Position numbers and translations under genes: made by a program. Shown here piece after piece: positions 1-13,866 of a stretch of DNA of 64,000 nucleotides. Each line of letters begins with the position of its first letter. The first letter of the stretch is position 1. The notes beneath the pieces are model-generated. The model had not been told where the DNA came from. It ran no database searches and worked only from the letters and a program-made list of their open reading frames with translations. This DNA comes from Oreohelix idahoensis (Eukaryota; Mollusca; Gastropoda; Stylommatophora; Oreohelicidae), in contig JAMPIV010005809.1 in assembly GCA_024509875.1 (NCBI GenBank), positions 310,001 through 374,000 on the forward strand. The letters run 5' to 3'.

Positions 1-299
1 TGGCAGACGCTGGAGCTGGGTTGGTCATGTCCTCAGAAGAGACCCTGATGCCATCACAAGAACAGCTATGCTATGGACCCCTGAAGGAAAACGAAAGAGA
101 GGCCGACCAAAAACAACTTGGCGGAGGACTGCGGAGGCTGAGATGCAAAGAATGAACCAGAGTTGGGGCACTGTACGAAGGATGGCCGCCGACCGAGCAA
201 AGTGGAATCAATTTGTTGTTGCCCTACAAGACGCCACCAGGCGTAATGGCCACTGACTGCTTTGACGGTCGGAGGCTAAGGATCAAAGAAGAAGAAGAA
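1..299 (+). mobile_element. LINE1 (RTE/CFDP2-like) 3' fragment
   Basis: The window opens inside the C-terminal tail of a non-LTR retrotransposon protein: WVGHVLRRDPDAITRTA, then GKRKRGRPKTTWRRT and WNQFVVALQDATRR, stop at 256. A short 3' UTR follows (ctgctttgacggtcggaggctaagg) with a GAA-rich tail. It is nearly identical to the end of the fuller copy at 7340-7637. The 5' part lies outside the window. Confidence 0.85.
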
Positions 300-806
300 T
301 GGCTATAATACAGTACATCTATTCTGAACATTCAATGTTACCAATGGCTATAATACAGTATGTCTATTCTGAACATTCCATGTTACCAATGGTTATAATA
401 CAGTACGTCTATTCTGAACATTCCATGTTACCAATGGTTATAATACAGTAGGTCTATTCTGAACATTCCATGTTACCAATGACTATAGTACAGTATGTCT
501 ATTCTGAACATTCCATGTTACCAATGACTATAATACAGTATGTCTATTCTGAACATTCAATGTTACCAATGCCTTTAATATGTACGTCTATTCTGAACAT
601 TCCATGTTACCAATGGCTATAATGCAGGTTGTCTATTCTGAACTTTCAATGTTACCAATGACTATAATACAGTACGTCTATTCTGAACATTCAATGTTAC
701 CAATGACTATAATGCAGTACATCTATTCTGAACATTCCATGTTACCAATGACTATAATACAGTACGTCTATTCTGAACATTCCATGTTACCAATGGCTAT
801 AATTCA
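300..806. repeat. 45-bp minisatellite, left block
   Basis: About eleven head-to-tail copies of a 45-bp unit containing TTCTGAACATTCMATGTTAC and ATGGCTATAATACAGTA. Because 45 is a multiple of three, the array leaves an open frame with 15-residue repeats (YSEHSMLPMTIIQYV). That frame is a by-product of the repeat, not a gene. The array resumes at 1862 beyond a LINE2 fragment, so the LINE2 piece splits one original array. Confidence 0.93.
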
Positions 807-1861
807 TTCATTCATAACCCTCCACTCCCAAAGGAGCATAGGCCTTCAACAAACACATGCCAAGTCCTCCTGTCACGTGCCATCATCTCAAGTTCTTTCC
901 ACGTTCTCCTCATCATTTTCACCTCTATTTCCAGCTCTCTTCTCCATGTGCTTCTTGATCTACCTCTGCCTCTCTTGCCCTGGGGGTTCCAGAACAAGGA
1001 CTGCCTTGTAATGCTATCAACAGGTTTCCTCAGTGTGTGTCCTATCCATCGCCATCATCTTCTTCTCATCTCTTGTTCCACTGGTACTTGTCTAGTTCTT
1101 GTCATCAGTTCCACGTTGGTAACCTTGTCATACCATTTTAATCCCTCTATTCTACGCAAGCACCCATTTATGAAAGTCTGTAGCTTTTAGGTTGTTGTCT
1201 TTGTTGTTCTCCATGTCTCAGAGCCATACAATAGGACTGATTTCATATTTGAGTTGAAGATTCTTATTTTCGTGTTGGATCCTATTTCTCTTGTTCTCCA
1301 TATATTTCCCAATGCAATGAAAGCTCCTCTTGCTTTTTGTATTCTTAGTTTGATATCACTGTCTGTCCCTCCAACTTTCTCTATATTGCTGCCAAGATAC
1401 ATGTACGATCCTAAAATCTTGTATTGGTATTTCTTCAAGTTCAACCCTGTTATCATTACCTGCATTTATTCTCATTATTTTTGTCTTTTCCCTGTGTATT
1501 TTCAGACCCAATTGCTGTGACCTCTCATCGCATGTTTTCAATTTGTCCTGCATCTGATTATGGTTATGGGACAGAAGAGCCAGGTCATCAGCAAAATCTA
1601 GATCATCCAACTGCTTAGTCAAAGTCCACTGGATTCCATTTCTGTTGTGTGTTGTCGATGATCTCATAACCCAGTCTATTGCTAGTAAGAAAAAAAATGG
1701 AGACAAGAGGCATCCCTGTCGCACTCCTGTTCTTATCCCAAACCGCAAATTTGTCTCTTGTTTCTTGATTTCTTAGATGTCCTACATTAAATTGTTGTCA
1801 ATAATTTTGCATTGTTGCATATCTCTTGAGTTTCATTTTTACTTTAGCTATCAGAAGGTGG
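807..1861 (-). mobile_element. LINE2 (RTE-like) copy, internally deleted
   Basis: On the minus strand this encodes the end of the endonuclease (DHHLLIAKVKMKLKRYA near 1855), then jumps by deletion to the RT motif TGVRQGCLLSP. After that come DDLDFADDLALLSHN (catalytic FADD), YLGSNIEKVGGTDS, LLYGSETWR and the C-terminal [10 protein letters not shown] segment. Frames are interrupted. It is the same family as 16290-18588. Its 3' tail (GAATGAAT type) abuts the minisatellite. Confidence 0.88.
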
Positions 1862-3056
1862 TGATCTATAATGCAGTACACGTCTATTCTGAACATTCAA
1901 TGTTACCTATGGTCCCAAAATATTCTGTCCACCTCTCATTTGCTTGTGATATTGCTGAAGTCTTCAGAGTTTTCCATTCTTGTCTTTTGTGAGGCAAACT
2001 TATTTGCTTGTATTATCCTGTTGATCCGCAAAGTTTGTCCTATGACTGTTCTCTCAGATGTCATCCTTTGTTGCTATAATGCAGTACTCCAGGTCTTGAG
2101 ACCTTTTTGGTCTATTCTGAACATTCAATGTTAACAATGGCTATAATGCAGTACACGTCTATTCTGAACATTCAATGTTACCAATGGCTATAATGCAGTA
2201 CACGTCTATTCTGAACATTCCATGTTATCAATGGCTATAATACAGTACGTCTATTCTGAACATTCCATGTTATCAATGACTATAATGCAGTATGTCTATT
2301 CTGAACATTCAATGTTACCAATGACTATAATGCAATATGTCTATTCTGAACATTCAATGTTACCAATGGCTATAATGCAGTAAACATCTATTCTGAACAT
2401 TCAATGTTCCCAATGGCTATAATGCAGTACACATCTATTCTGAACATTCAATGTTACCAATGGCTATAATGCAGTACACGTCTATTCTGAACATTCCATG
2501 TTATCAATGGCTATAATACAGTACGTCTATTCTGAACATTCCATGTTATCAATGACTATAATGCAGTATGTCTATTCTGAACATTCAATGTTACCAATGA
2601 CTATAATGCAATATGTCTATTCTGAACATTCAATGTTACCAATGGCTATAATACAGTAAACATCTATTCTGAACATTCAATGTTCCCAATGGCTATAATG
2701 CAGTACACATCTATTCTGAACATTCAATGTTACCAATGGCTATAATGCAGTAAACATCTATTCTGAACATTCAATGTTCCCAATGGCTATAATGCAGTAC
2801 ACATCTATTCTGAACATTCAATGTTATCAATGGCTATTATGCAGCACTTTTTTTCTGAACATTCAATGTTACCAATGGCTATAATGCAGTATGTCTTGTC
2901 TGAACATTCAATGTTACCAATGGCTATTATGCAGTACTTTTTTTCTGAACATTCAATGTTACCAATGGCTATAATGCAGTACACATCTATTCTGAACATT
3001 CAATGTTACCAATGGCTATAATGCAGTACGTCTATTCTGAACATTCAATGTTACCA
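1862..3056. repeat. 45/47-bp minisatellite, right block, with LINE2 scrap
   Basis: This continues the array of 300-806, with units of 45-47 bp (acacgTCTATTCTGAACATT variant). There is higher-order repetition: several-unit blocks at about 2140-2400 recur at about 2440-2700. Between about 1911 and 2095 is a stretch of LINE2 coding sequence on the minus strand, homologous to 16950 onward (gaggtggacagaatatt). LINE2 material therefore entered the array in more than one piece or was shuffled with it. Confidence 0.9.
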
Positions 3057-3406
3057 GAATAAAAATGCTTAAGCTGTTAATTAAGAATATCTCAAACCTG
3101 AGCTGTCTACAACTTTATGGTTAAAAGCTCAGCAAAAGTGTCATTGAACGTGCACTTTTAAAAATGACATTTTAAAAAAAAAATTAATACCCAGCATGAA
3201 AGACAGAAGAACAAATATCCTAGTTAATCTTGCCTAGAAAAAGCCATCAAAAGCTTAAAATAAGAGGAAAAAACAAACTTCAATAAGCAAAAAACGTATT
3301 CCAGGTTATTCTGATAACAACGATCAAGCTGGCACAACAAAAGACGATGAGATCATTCAAAGCTGGAAGAAAGACTGAGAAGCCACAGAAGAACTAGATT
3401 AATACA

Positions 3407-3703
3407 TTAACTCTTTAAGCCCAAAAGCCGATACATCATACTTCCTTCTAGACCCGTATGGCCCGATCAACGTTAAATCGGCTTTCGTATCTTTTGCTCC
3501 TTTCCAGAGCTGTTTTCTAATTTTAACAACCCAAAACGTCATTTCTGACAGGAAGTACTTTCTTTTAAATACCTTGTGTATTTATGCTTATGAACATTTT
3601 TTTTAAAATTTTCCAAACAACAACAATAAAAAAGCACTGGGGTGGCCATTTTTGTTTGGGCCAAACCCAATTTCAATTTTTTGCTTGGGACTGAAAGAGT
3701 TAA
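3407..3703. mobile_element. TTAA-flanked MITE, 289 bp
   Basis: The element 3411-3699 is flanked by TTAA on both sides. Its ends are imperfect inverted repeats (CTCTTTAAGCCCAA against CTCTTTCAGTCCCAAG). No coding sequence is present. TTAA target duplication is the hallmark of piggyBac and Kolobok type transposases. The termini resemble those of the 1.07-kb elements at 27301 and 54488. Confidence 0.75.
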
Positions 3704-4489
3704 GCAAGGAAAGATAGAATATATGATTATTTCAAGAGAACATTCTGAAAAATATTCATAAACATAGGAGCAGATGATAGGTCTTAAAGACGACTCTGCT
3801 AATTACCTGGACATAATATTTAACATCACCGGTGTCAATACCTTGTCGAGGTATGGCGGCTTGCGTACCCTGATTACCCCCAGAGCTATGCCAGTGGGAG
3901 TTTTACTCCTGGAAGGTTCTACCAAGCTGGACAGGTTTGCGCGGGCAGGGTTCAGACAAAAGCAGACACCCTGGTCCTCCAGGTTGGGGGTTTTAGCATA
4001 GGGCTGGCACCCCTGTCTATGTAAAAAAAAAATTGAAGTTACGGAAACAACAATGAATAAACAAACTTTGCTGCGGGACGGACATCCTGAGTCTGAGGCT
4101 CGTATGACTGTCAGTGGTGAAAGCCGTAAGGAAGCCACTGACATGAAAACGGATGTACTGACCACAAAACATGATACAAGAATAGGATTTTGGAATGTCA
4201 GGACAATGAACGAGACGGGTAAACTAAAACAGGTCATGGCAAAAATGAGAAACTATAGGTTACACATTCTAGGGATAAGCAGGAGCAGATGGACAGGGGC
4301 AGGAAAAGTTAAAACAGCAACAGGAGAAACAGTACTTTACTCTGGAAGAGAGGATGGACAGCACAATGAAGGTGTAGCCATTATTCTACAGAAAGGAATA
4401 GAAAGGACATTACTGGAATGGAAACCCATCAACAACAAACTGATAAGATTAAGATTGAGAGGTAGATTCACCAATACTACAATAATACA

Positions 4490-4991
4490 TAATAATAAAT
4501 CTTCTTATGTTTTTGTTTTGGTTCGTTTCGTATCTTTTTAAATCTCTTGTTTTGTCGCTATCGTACGTCACTTCCTTGTGATTTCTGTGACAAGAGACTA
4601 CCGCTTTCTTCCACAGATTCTTTGGATCGAGCTAAGCTAACTTTTACTAGTTCCACAGTTTTGTTTATTCTTCTTTTTTTCGTTTCGTTGATTATTTACT
4701 TTCTTGTTTCAGTATTTCTTTTAGATTTTACGGTTTTCTTGTATTATTATTGTTCTTTTTTTCTCTCATCACTGTTGTTGTTTACTTTTTCCATCTGCTT
4801 GTATCACCCATTTGTTGTATATTTCTCATCATCGTATAGTTTTGTAGTACCTATATGTCATTTTTGTCTTTGTCACCTGTTTGTGGCTGACGAAGGGTAA
4901 AACCCGAAACGTCCCTTGTCTCATGTGAACTGTTATTTGTAAAACTGATTCGATACCGTTTTATTAGTTTATAAACTTATACAATAATACA
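4490..4991 (+). mobile_element. 502-bp insert in LINE1 endonuclease, with 11-bp TSD
   Basis: The insert interrupts the endonuclease ORF exactly after ACAATAATACA (4479-4489), which is repeated at 4981-4991. Removing one copy and the insert restores the frame TTIIQCYAPTNDSDEE. The insert is pyrimidine-rich, with no ORF of known type. Its 3' part contains a hammerhead-like core (separate entry), a feature of Penelope-like elements and retrozymes. I infer a non-autonomous retroelement. Confidence 0.7.
4887..4913 (+). ncRNA. hammerhead-ribozyme-like core
   Basis: CTGACGA (4887-4893) is followed by a GGG-TAAAA-CCC hairpin (stem II) and GAAAC, then GTC. This matches the hammerhead core CUGANGA-stem II-GAAA. 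Stem III would be very short (AC/GT around a small loop), as in Penelope-type minimal hammerheads. Stem I pairing is weak by eye, so activity is uncertain. Confidence 0.45.
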
Positions 4992-7826
4992 ATGCTACGC
5001 ACCAACGAATGACAGCGATGAAGAGGTCAAGGATGAATTCTATCAACAACTGCAGAAAGAAATGGAAGACACACCTAGATATGATCTTATTATAGTAATG
5101 GGAGACCTCAATGCAAAAGCTGGCACACACAATACATATAATGAAAGAGTAATGGGGAAATGCGGCAGTGGAACAGCAAACGAAAATGGTGATAAATTAA
5201 TAAGTTTCTGTAGTATTAACAGCCTGGTCATTGGAGGAACACTTTTCCCACATAAAGAAATTCACAAATTAACATGGGAATCACCAAATGGTCAGGACAG
5301 AAACCAGATAGACCACATCATGATTAACGGTAGATGGAGACATGCATTACAAGATGTGAAGGTAAGAAGAGGTGCAGATGTGGGAAGTGATCACCATTTA
5401 GTAGTAGCAAAACTGAAAGTGAAACTAAGAAGGGCTGGACCAACTGTAACTACACAGAAAAGGTTTGACATCAGCAAATTGAAGGACCCCCTTACCAGAA
5501 AAGCTTTTGCGGCTGACATAAAAAAACGATATCAATTTGCCAAAAGTCAGGAAAAGACATTGACTGATGATATAGACCAGCAATTCAACACCATTTCAAC
5601 AATATATAAGGAAAGCAGCAAATCATGCTTGGGATTCCAGGAAAGGAAGAAGCAAGACTGGATAACACCAGAAACATTAAACACCATAACACTGAGAAAG
5701 GAAATGAAAAGAAAGAAAACAGAAGCGAAGTCCCCCAGGTTAAAGCAACTATATAGCGAACAGTACAGTCAGCTGGACAAGGAAGTTAAACGCCAAACTC
5801 GAGCCAACAAAAGGAATTTCCTAGACGATCTTGCAAGACAGGCAGAAGAGGCAGCACTGAGAAATGAACAAAGCACAGTATACAAAATAACTAAATTCAT
5901 CAGCGGAAAACGAGGTGCAAACAATATTACATTAGTAAGAGATAAGCAAGGAAACCTCATCACGACAGCAGAGGGACAGGAAACAAGATGGGCAGAGCAC
6001 TTCAGAGAAACTCTGAACAAGGAACCACCAGAGACACAACTGAATGTTCCTGAGGCAGAAAACGATCTAGATGTAAATACAGACATTCCACGAAAAGAAG
6101 AAATCATCACAGCAATCAAAGGGTTAAAGAACGGAAAAGCTCCTGGCCATGATAACTTAAATGCAGAGCTATTTAAGACAGACCCTGAGCTAGCAGCAGA
6201 ACTATTAGAACCACTATTTGCACAAGTCTGGAAAACGGGGACAACACCATCAGAGTGGAACAAAGGAATAATTGTCAAATTGCCCAAGAAGGGAGATCTT
6301 GCAGACTGCAATAATTGGAGAGGAATCACTCTTCTCTCAGTTCCCAGCAAAATACTAGGCAGGATAATTATACAGAGAATTTCAAAAGCAGTAGACCACA
6401 AACTGAGGAAAGAAAAAGCAGGATTTAGAAAGAACAGAAGATGTGTAGATCATATATTCACTCTCAGGAACATTATAGAGCAGTGCTCAGAATGGCAAAG
6501 ACAGCTGTACATTAATTTTGTTGATTTTGAAAAAGCTTTTGACAGCATACATAGGGACAGTTTATGGAAAATACTGAGGGCTTATGGAATTCCAAGCTGC
6601 ATAGTGTCAATCATTAAAAGCCTCTATGCCAACTTTACGTGTAGTGTTGGGCAGAGCAACCTAACCTTTGAGGTGAAGACAGGAGTACGACAGGGATGCT
6701 CCTTATCAACCACTCTATTTTTAACAGTCATAGATTGGGTGATGCACCAGACAACAGAGGGCAGTCCAAGAGGAATAAGATGGACTACATTTTCTACACT
6801 GGAAGATCTGGAATATGCAGATGACATTGCACTACTAGCACATTCACATCAACACATCCAGGAAAAAAACGGATAGACTTAATAAGTTTAGCCAGCAAGT
6901 GGGCTTGAACATCAATTTAAAGAAGTCAGAGGTCATGACGCTCAATGTGAGCAACCCTGAGCCCATATCAGTAAGGAATCAGCAACTGGTACAGACAGAC
7001 ACCTTCACATACCTAGGATGCATAGTAACACCAGACGGCGGGGCAGGCAAAGACATCAACATCAGAATGAATAAGGCAAGAACAGCCTTTTTTAGCCTAA
7101 ACAACCTCTGGAAGTCCTCTCAATACAGCACAAGCACAAAATTAAGATTATATCAGAGCTGTGTGCTTTCTGTGCTTCTCTATGGTGCAGAATGCTGGAG
7201 AGTTACAGAGAAGGAAATGTCGAAAATTGTCCTCTTTTCACACAACATGCCTAAGAAAAATTCACCGAATCTTTTGGCCGAATACCATCACCAACCAAGA
7301 TCTGCTTACTCGGAGTAAGCAAGAGGACATGCACACCATCATAGCTGGCAGACGCTGGAGCTGGGTTGGCCATGTCCTCAGAAGAGACCCCGATGCCATC
7401 ACAAGAACAGCTATGCTTTGGACCCCTGAGGGAAAACGAAAGAGAGGCCGACCAAAAACAACCTGGCGGAGGACTGTGAAGGCTGAGATGCAAAGAATGA
7501 ACCAGAGTTGGGGCACTGTACGAAGGATGGCCACCGACCGAGCAAAGTGGAATCAATTTGTTGTTGCCCTACAAGACGCCACTAGGCGTGATAGCCACTG
7601 ACTGCTTTGACGGTCGGCAGCTAAGGATCAAAGAAGAATATTTAACAACAGAAACAGAACATAAGAAGAACTACAGACAAGAATTCAGGCTGTTAATAGT
7701 GAAAACTATGTCCATATGACACTGATACCAAGAGAAATTCGTTCAGAGTTCTACAAAACAGCCAGCTACACAATGCTAATAATAAGTAGTGATACTCTTC
7801 TCAGACATCTGGAGGATAAGAAACAA

Positions 7827-8442
7827 GTTGTTGTTATTTAACTAGGGCTGCTGAGCTTCTTGATCTTATGTTGCCAATACCATGTTGAAGACTCCTTGGT
7901 ATTATCTACATTTTAGACCTAGGCTTTTCCTGTGGCTTAGCTGGCTTTCTGAAAAATGTTGAGTTGAAGTCATGAGCTCCAGTTTCTCCAACTTGGCTTG
8001 CATATAAAAGATCATCACATCTGGTCACAAGCTAAGAGGAAAAATTGCGTGGCATACTGTGCATTCCATGCTATCCAAGGCAAATATAAAGAGCTAAATA
8101 ATGGGCTCTCCCAAGGAAGTCACATCCTACACAGAACCACTTCTCAGCTCCCCTGCCCATCATGGGGTCCATACCGAGATCCTCCTGCATGCAGCCAACC
8201 TGGTAAAAGCCAGAGTTACGTCTGGGGCTCAACTGACTCCTCCAAGCTTAATGTGCAATGATGGGTTCTCAACATGTTTCACCACAGGGGAAATCCCTAG
8301 AAGTGTGTGGATGATTTCAAGAGTCAATGAGGGTGTAATTAGCCTCACAGACAGAGGTTCACTTCCATGTCTGTAGACTATAGCATTGTGCTTAGCTAGT
8401 GGTCATATAAGGATGACTCCAGATATGCCTCCATGCATAAAG
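7827..8442 (+). repeat. Rep-A dispersed repeat, copy 1
   Basis: A sequence of about 615 bp beginning GTTATTTAACTAGGGCTGC and ending near TATGCCTCCATGCAT. It recurs at 63004-63613, in two pieces at 13867-13944 and 15673-15935, and as a 5' scrap at 15985-16052. No ORF with recognisable similarity and no clear terminal inverted repeats were seen. I leave it unclassified. Confidence 0.75.
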
Positions 8443-8936
8443 ATCTAGTATAACTACAGTATTTTCAAAACAGTATAATTACCAATGAACATAGCATACC
8501 TAGAAAATAAAAGCATCTATCCAAAATCTCACAAGTAAACTTCATGGAACTAAGCAGAAACTGCTGGGACACAGTAAATCAGTTGTGACTAATGCAGAGA
8601 CAATGAAAGTCTATGATAAACACATTAAAGGAACAAAATGAAGATGGAATCTGATAAGAACATGAATGAAAACATAGAAATAGATACAGGGCATCAACAT
8701 CTGGCAGGAGTGGAGAACAAATGTGTTTTCAGCAAAGAAAACTGAGAGCTTAGAGAGATAAAGCAAAAAGAGGAAGGAGAAATAGGAAAAAACATGATAA
8801 CACCTACACATGTGTAATGTATACATAGCAGACAAAAGATAACCTTTGGTTAGATAACAATAAACCTTATAATGAGGATAATTTAGTAATTCTACTCATG
8901 CAATAGATTTTAATACTTGTAATATTTTACACATCA

Positions 8937-9155
<219 letters not shown>

Positions 9156-9424
9156 CTAAGAAAAAAACACAGAACAAGTGTCAATTGTATACTCAGTGAC
9201 TCTGATGTTTGGTTCCGTTGCTAAAGCACTTGAGAACTTTTTAGAATTCAATTTCAGTGCCATGGGACAGATCATAATGTGTCCTCCAAGTTAGATCATG
9301 AGAAATATGCAAAAGAAAGGTTGAAAGAAAATGGAGGAAGGAACAGAACTTACTTTATTCCTGTATTATGATTGGACACTGATCACCTGTTTGCTAGTCA
9401 CTTTGATTACGGAAACAACGGCAA

Positions 9425-9583
9425 ATGGATTAATTTGTTGTTGCCCTAAAGACGCCACTAGGCGTGATGGGAAACAATGGCAAAGGAATCAATTTGCTGT
9501 TGCCCTTAAGACGCCACTAGGCGTGCTGGCCACTGACTGCTTTGACGGTTGGTGGCTAAGGATGGAAGAAGAAGAAGAATGAT
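9425..9583 (+). mobile_element. LINE1 3'-tail scrap with local duplication
   Basis: The last codons of the LINE1 tail (AATTTGTTGTTGCCCT, GACGCCACTAGGCGTG) occur twice in tandem, followed by the LINE1 3' UTR (actgctttgacggttggtggctaagg) and a GAA-rich tail. It is a very short 5'-truncated insertion in the intron next to ABCC exon j. Confidence 0.75.
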
Positions 9584-9608
9584 TGGACAACGTAAATTTA
9601 TGCTGTTA

Positions 9609-10516
9609 CATTATCTTTGTAATGTTCCATCATCATCAGGTGCCATCTCCACATAGGTCAGCTGCAATGGATCTCCAATGTCTTCGTCTTGATGGTGCAC
9701 TCTGATAGACTCTTTCCTGTGCACTCTGATAGACTCTTTCCTGTCCATCTCTTGATGTTATCTTCCCACTCATAGATAGCACTGTCTTCCCCTTGCCTTC
9801 AACTCTTCCTTCTATGATCTTCTGCAAGGTGTTATGCCTTTTTATATGGCCAAAATATTTTAGCTGCCTAATTTTGATCTCCTTCATTAATTCTCTTTTC
9901 ATTCCTAGGTTTTCTAGGAATTCTTTATTTGTCTTTTTTCTCTTTCCATGTGATGCGCCCCATTCTTCTACATATCCACATCTCAAAAGCCTCAATTCTT
10001 TCCTCTAATTGCTTGTTCATTGTCCATGTTTCTACACCATACAATAATGAAGAATATAAATAGCATTTTATTATTCTCAGTTTGAATCTGTGAGTTAGTT
10101 ATTAGAAGTTAGCAATTGTCTCATGTTGTTGAATGCAGCTTTGGCCATTCCTCTTCTCTTCTTGATTTATGTGTCACATCTGCCATCTTCTGTTATTAAA
10201 TGACCAAGATAAGAGAAACTTTTGACTTGTTCCAGGATTTTCCCATTTTTTCTTATCTTTAATGTTGGCTTATCATCTACTTTGCTAATTATCATATTTT
10301 TCGTTTTCTCAAGGCTAATGTCCAATCCATATTCATGACTTATGCTTTTTACTTGCTTCACTAGTTCTTGTAAGTCCTGTTCACTTTCAGCTAACAAAAC
10401 GGTATCAACTGTATTTCTAAGGTTGTTTATTGGGTTTCCACTGATGTTAAGTCCTGGCATTTCCTGTATCTGTTTGAACATTTTTTCTGTGCATAGATTA
10501 AATAGGCAGGGGGTTA
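9609..10516 (-). mobile_element. LINE3 RT C-terminal fragment
   Basis: On the minus strand the 10167-10481 frame reads NLRNTVDTVLLAES, then DISLEKTKNMIISK and SFSYLGHLITEDGR. This is the palm end of a LINE reverse transcriptase, with the usual YADD replaced by a decayed sequence. The 9636-9995 frame continues with RRMG and QLKYFGHIKRHN-like C-terminal sequence. Stops and frameshifts separate the pieces, so it is a relic. Confidence 0.75.
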
Positions 10517-11870
10517 ATGTTAATCAGAATCGACGTCCCTGCACTTCGGGCAAACCCATAGGTGCTCAGTCTCCCTCAGCAAATGTCGAAGGGTATGAAA
10601 GCTAATTGTTCCTGTTGCGCACTGGTTGTATACACGCCAGATGCATCTTCTATTATGTCCATCCCTGCTGGTCTTATGTTTGATGCCAAATTCCAGTAGT
10701 CTTAGCGTTGATGATTCATTGATTGCAGTGTCATTCTCTAATAGGCAATCATAAATAGTCCATAGTATTTCTCCCTTATCCATATCCAGTGAACCCACTA
10801 TAGGTGCACTTGAAGCTAGTCTTGTCAGCTCTTTCATTGCTGCATACCCCTGCATGATCAGGACAGTAGATCCACACCAGTTCCTGAATATTCGATGCTT
10901 CTATGGAGGTTTTCCATTCATGCCGTAGCGATCCATTTTGGACCTTCACAAGCATGGACTGAGAGTCTGACACAATAACTACCTTTGTTAATAAAGTCTC
11001 TGACAGCCATCTTGAGGCAGCAGTAACTGCCTCTACCTCCATTCTCATGCTGGAGGTTGTTATCATGTAAGCGCCGCTATGTTCAGCGACGGTTCTGCCC
11101 TTTACTCAAAGCAGAGAAGCCCCACCCTGATTAATTATCACTGATTACAGATCGATCAATGTACACAATGGCATCATCATCCCCAGCATTAACATTTATA
11201 AGCTATCAATTTCTAGCTCTGCTCTCCCACTGACCCAAGTTCTGCACTCTCTACCAAGGCTGATGATGACTTTCTGGTAGTTCATCCAGCTCTCATCTGA
11301 CTTACTCCACTCAACTCCCTTGAATATATTTTCAACTGTAGTCACCTGTCTAATAGTCTCCTCTGCCTGCTCCATCCATGACATCCCCCTCTTTATTCTT
11401 GTTCCTTTGATGCCAGCTATGTTCCCATGCAGGGGATGCCTTTTGTCTGGTTATTCGCATATACGCTTTTACCTGGGCCATCATATATCTGGATCTAATT
11501 GACAGCAATCCAAGCATATGCCACATTATCACAATGGGGGTATCTCGTGTACAGCATACGATTATACGCATCTCTTCATTTTGAATGCATTCCAGTCGTT
11601 CACATTGTGATATTGAAATACCTTGGAGTAACATTTGATCGTGGGCTATCATATAAGCACCATGTTGATCACATCATACAGAAGTGCAAGAGAGGTCTGG
11701 CAGCCCTAAAAACAATGGCTGCAGCACACCTGGAGCAGAGACTACTGTCTCTCCTGTATCAACAGCTGGTCTTGTCTGTAATCAAGTATGGCCTGGGAAT
11801 ATTCACGCCATCAATAGGCAGGGGGACAACACACAACCTAGTCTCACGTCTCTTTTAATGTCTATATATT
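10517..11870 (-). mobile_element. I-like LINE fragment with RNase H and 5' inversion
   Basis: The minus strand from 11640 down encodes QCERLECIQNEEMR and then an RNase H domain (SSMRMEVEAVTAASRWL, VSDSQSMLVKVQN, HAGVCSNERADK). The same family is seen on the plus strand at 32100-32745. The part that should precede it (YLGVTFDRGLSYKHHVDHII, LSLLYQQLVLSVIKYGLG) lies in the opposite orientation at 11600-11860. This is a classic 5' inversion. Frames are broken. Confidence 0.8.
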
Positions 11871-11936
11871 GTGAGTAGTTCTTGCCAGGTCTTACTGTTG
11901 CAGTTTGTTCCCAATCAAGGTTAACAGATTAATACT

Positions 11937-13310
<1,374 letters not shown>

Positions 13311-13454
13311 TATTAAATGTTTAAGTAAACTTTCAAACTAACGTAACAGTGGCAAAACTAAGAATAATTAACTAAATTTAGGTGATTGTTAAATAAAAAT
13401 ATAAAATTTATTATTAAAGATAATTATCAAAAATCCAAATGCACCCTAAAATTA

Positions 13455-13652
<198 letters not shown>

Positions 13653-13780
13653 TTACAAAAAGGTAAGTGCTATAAGAAAATGCTGGATTTTCTCAATAGT
13701 TTTGGCAATTTTAAAAAATCAATGACTGGAATTGTGTTTCCAAGGTGTATTTTCTAAAGATTATTATCATAAATTCTCAC

Positions 13781-13866
13781 TTCAGGAATCCTTCTGGATG
13801 GCCATTTTGTTCACACTGGAATCGGTGACAATGACATCAGATATTTCCATTTTCGGGTTGTATTTT
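13781..13866 (-). CDS. ABCC1-like: ABCC1-like exon g, frame broken, 5' edge uncertain
   Basis: The 3' part reads FQCEQNGHPEGFLN and ends at a good donor (GTGAG from 13780) in phase 2, exactly what exon h needs. The 5' part reads MEISDVIVTD, which resembles the first strand of an MRP NBD1, but in a different frame. The two frames differ by one missing base, equivalent to a 7-bp deletion around 13818-13826. No acceptor in the right frame is visible, and repeat Rep-A starts immediately upstream at about 13867. Either this is an assembly error or the exon is genuinely damaged. Confidence 0.65.

Larger units (their letters stand above)
3825..7637 (+). mobile_element. LINE1 (RTE/CFDP2-like), nearly complete, inactive
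   Basis: This is a non-LTR retrotransposon with a GC-richer 5' leader (3825-4052) and one ORF split by an insertion and by frameshifts. The APE-type endonuclease starts at 4053 (RIGFWNVRTMNETGKL, LGISRSRWTG). It resumes at 4992 (VMGDLNAKAG, NQIDHIM, VGSDHHLV). The RT follows with GKAPGHDNLNAELF, FVDFEKAFDS, TGVRQGCSLS and YADDIALL. The frame breaks near 6870 and again near 7250. The C-terminal tail with GRPKTTWRRT ends at 7601. The architecture resembles BovB/CFDP2-type RTE elements. It cannot move in this state. Confidence 0.88.

Noticed and set aside
580..1011. Open frame of 143 codons with 15-residue repeats
   Set aside because: It is produced by a 45-bp minisatellite whose unit is a multiple of three and runs into antisense LINE2. 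No start context or conserved domain.
2805..3021. Repeat frames on both strands in the minisatellite
   Set aside because: Same reason: tandem repeat without stops, open on both strands.
3774..4001. 75-codon frame before LINE1
   Set aside because: Lies in the GC-richer 5' leader of LINE1; also open on the other strand, no domain.
4547..4900. 117-codon frame, hydrophobic
   Set aside because: Pyrimidine-rich non-coding insert in LINE1; the hydrophobicity follows from T-richness.
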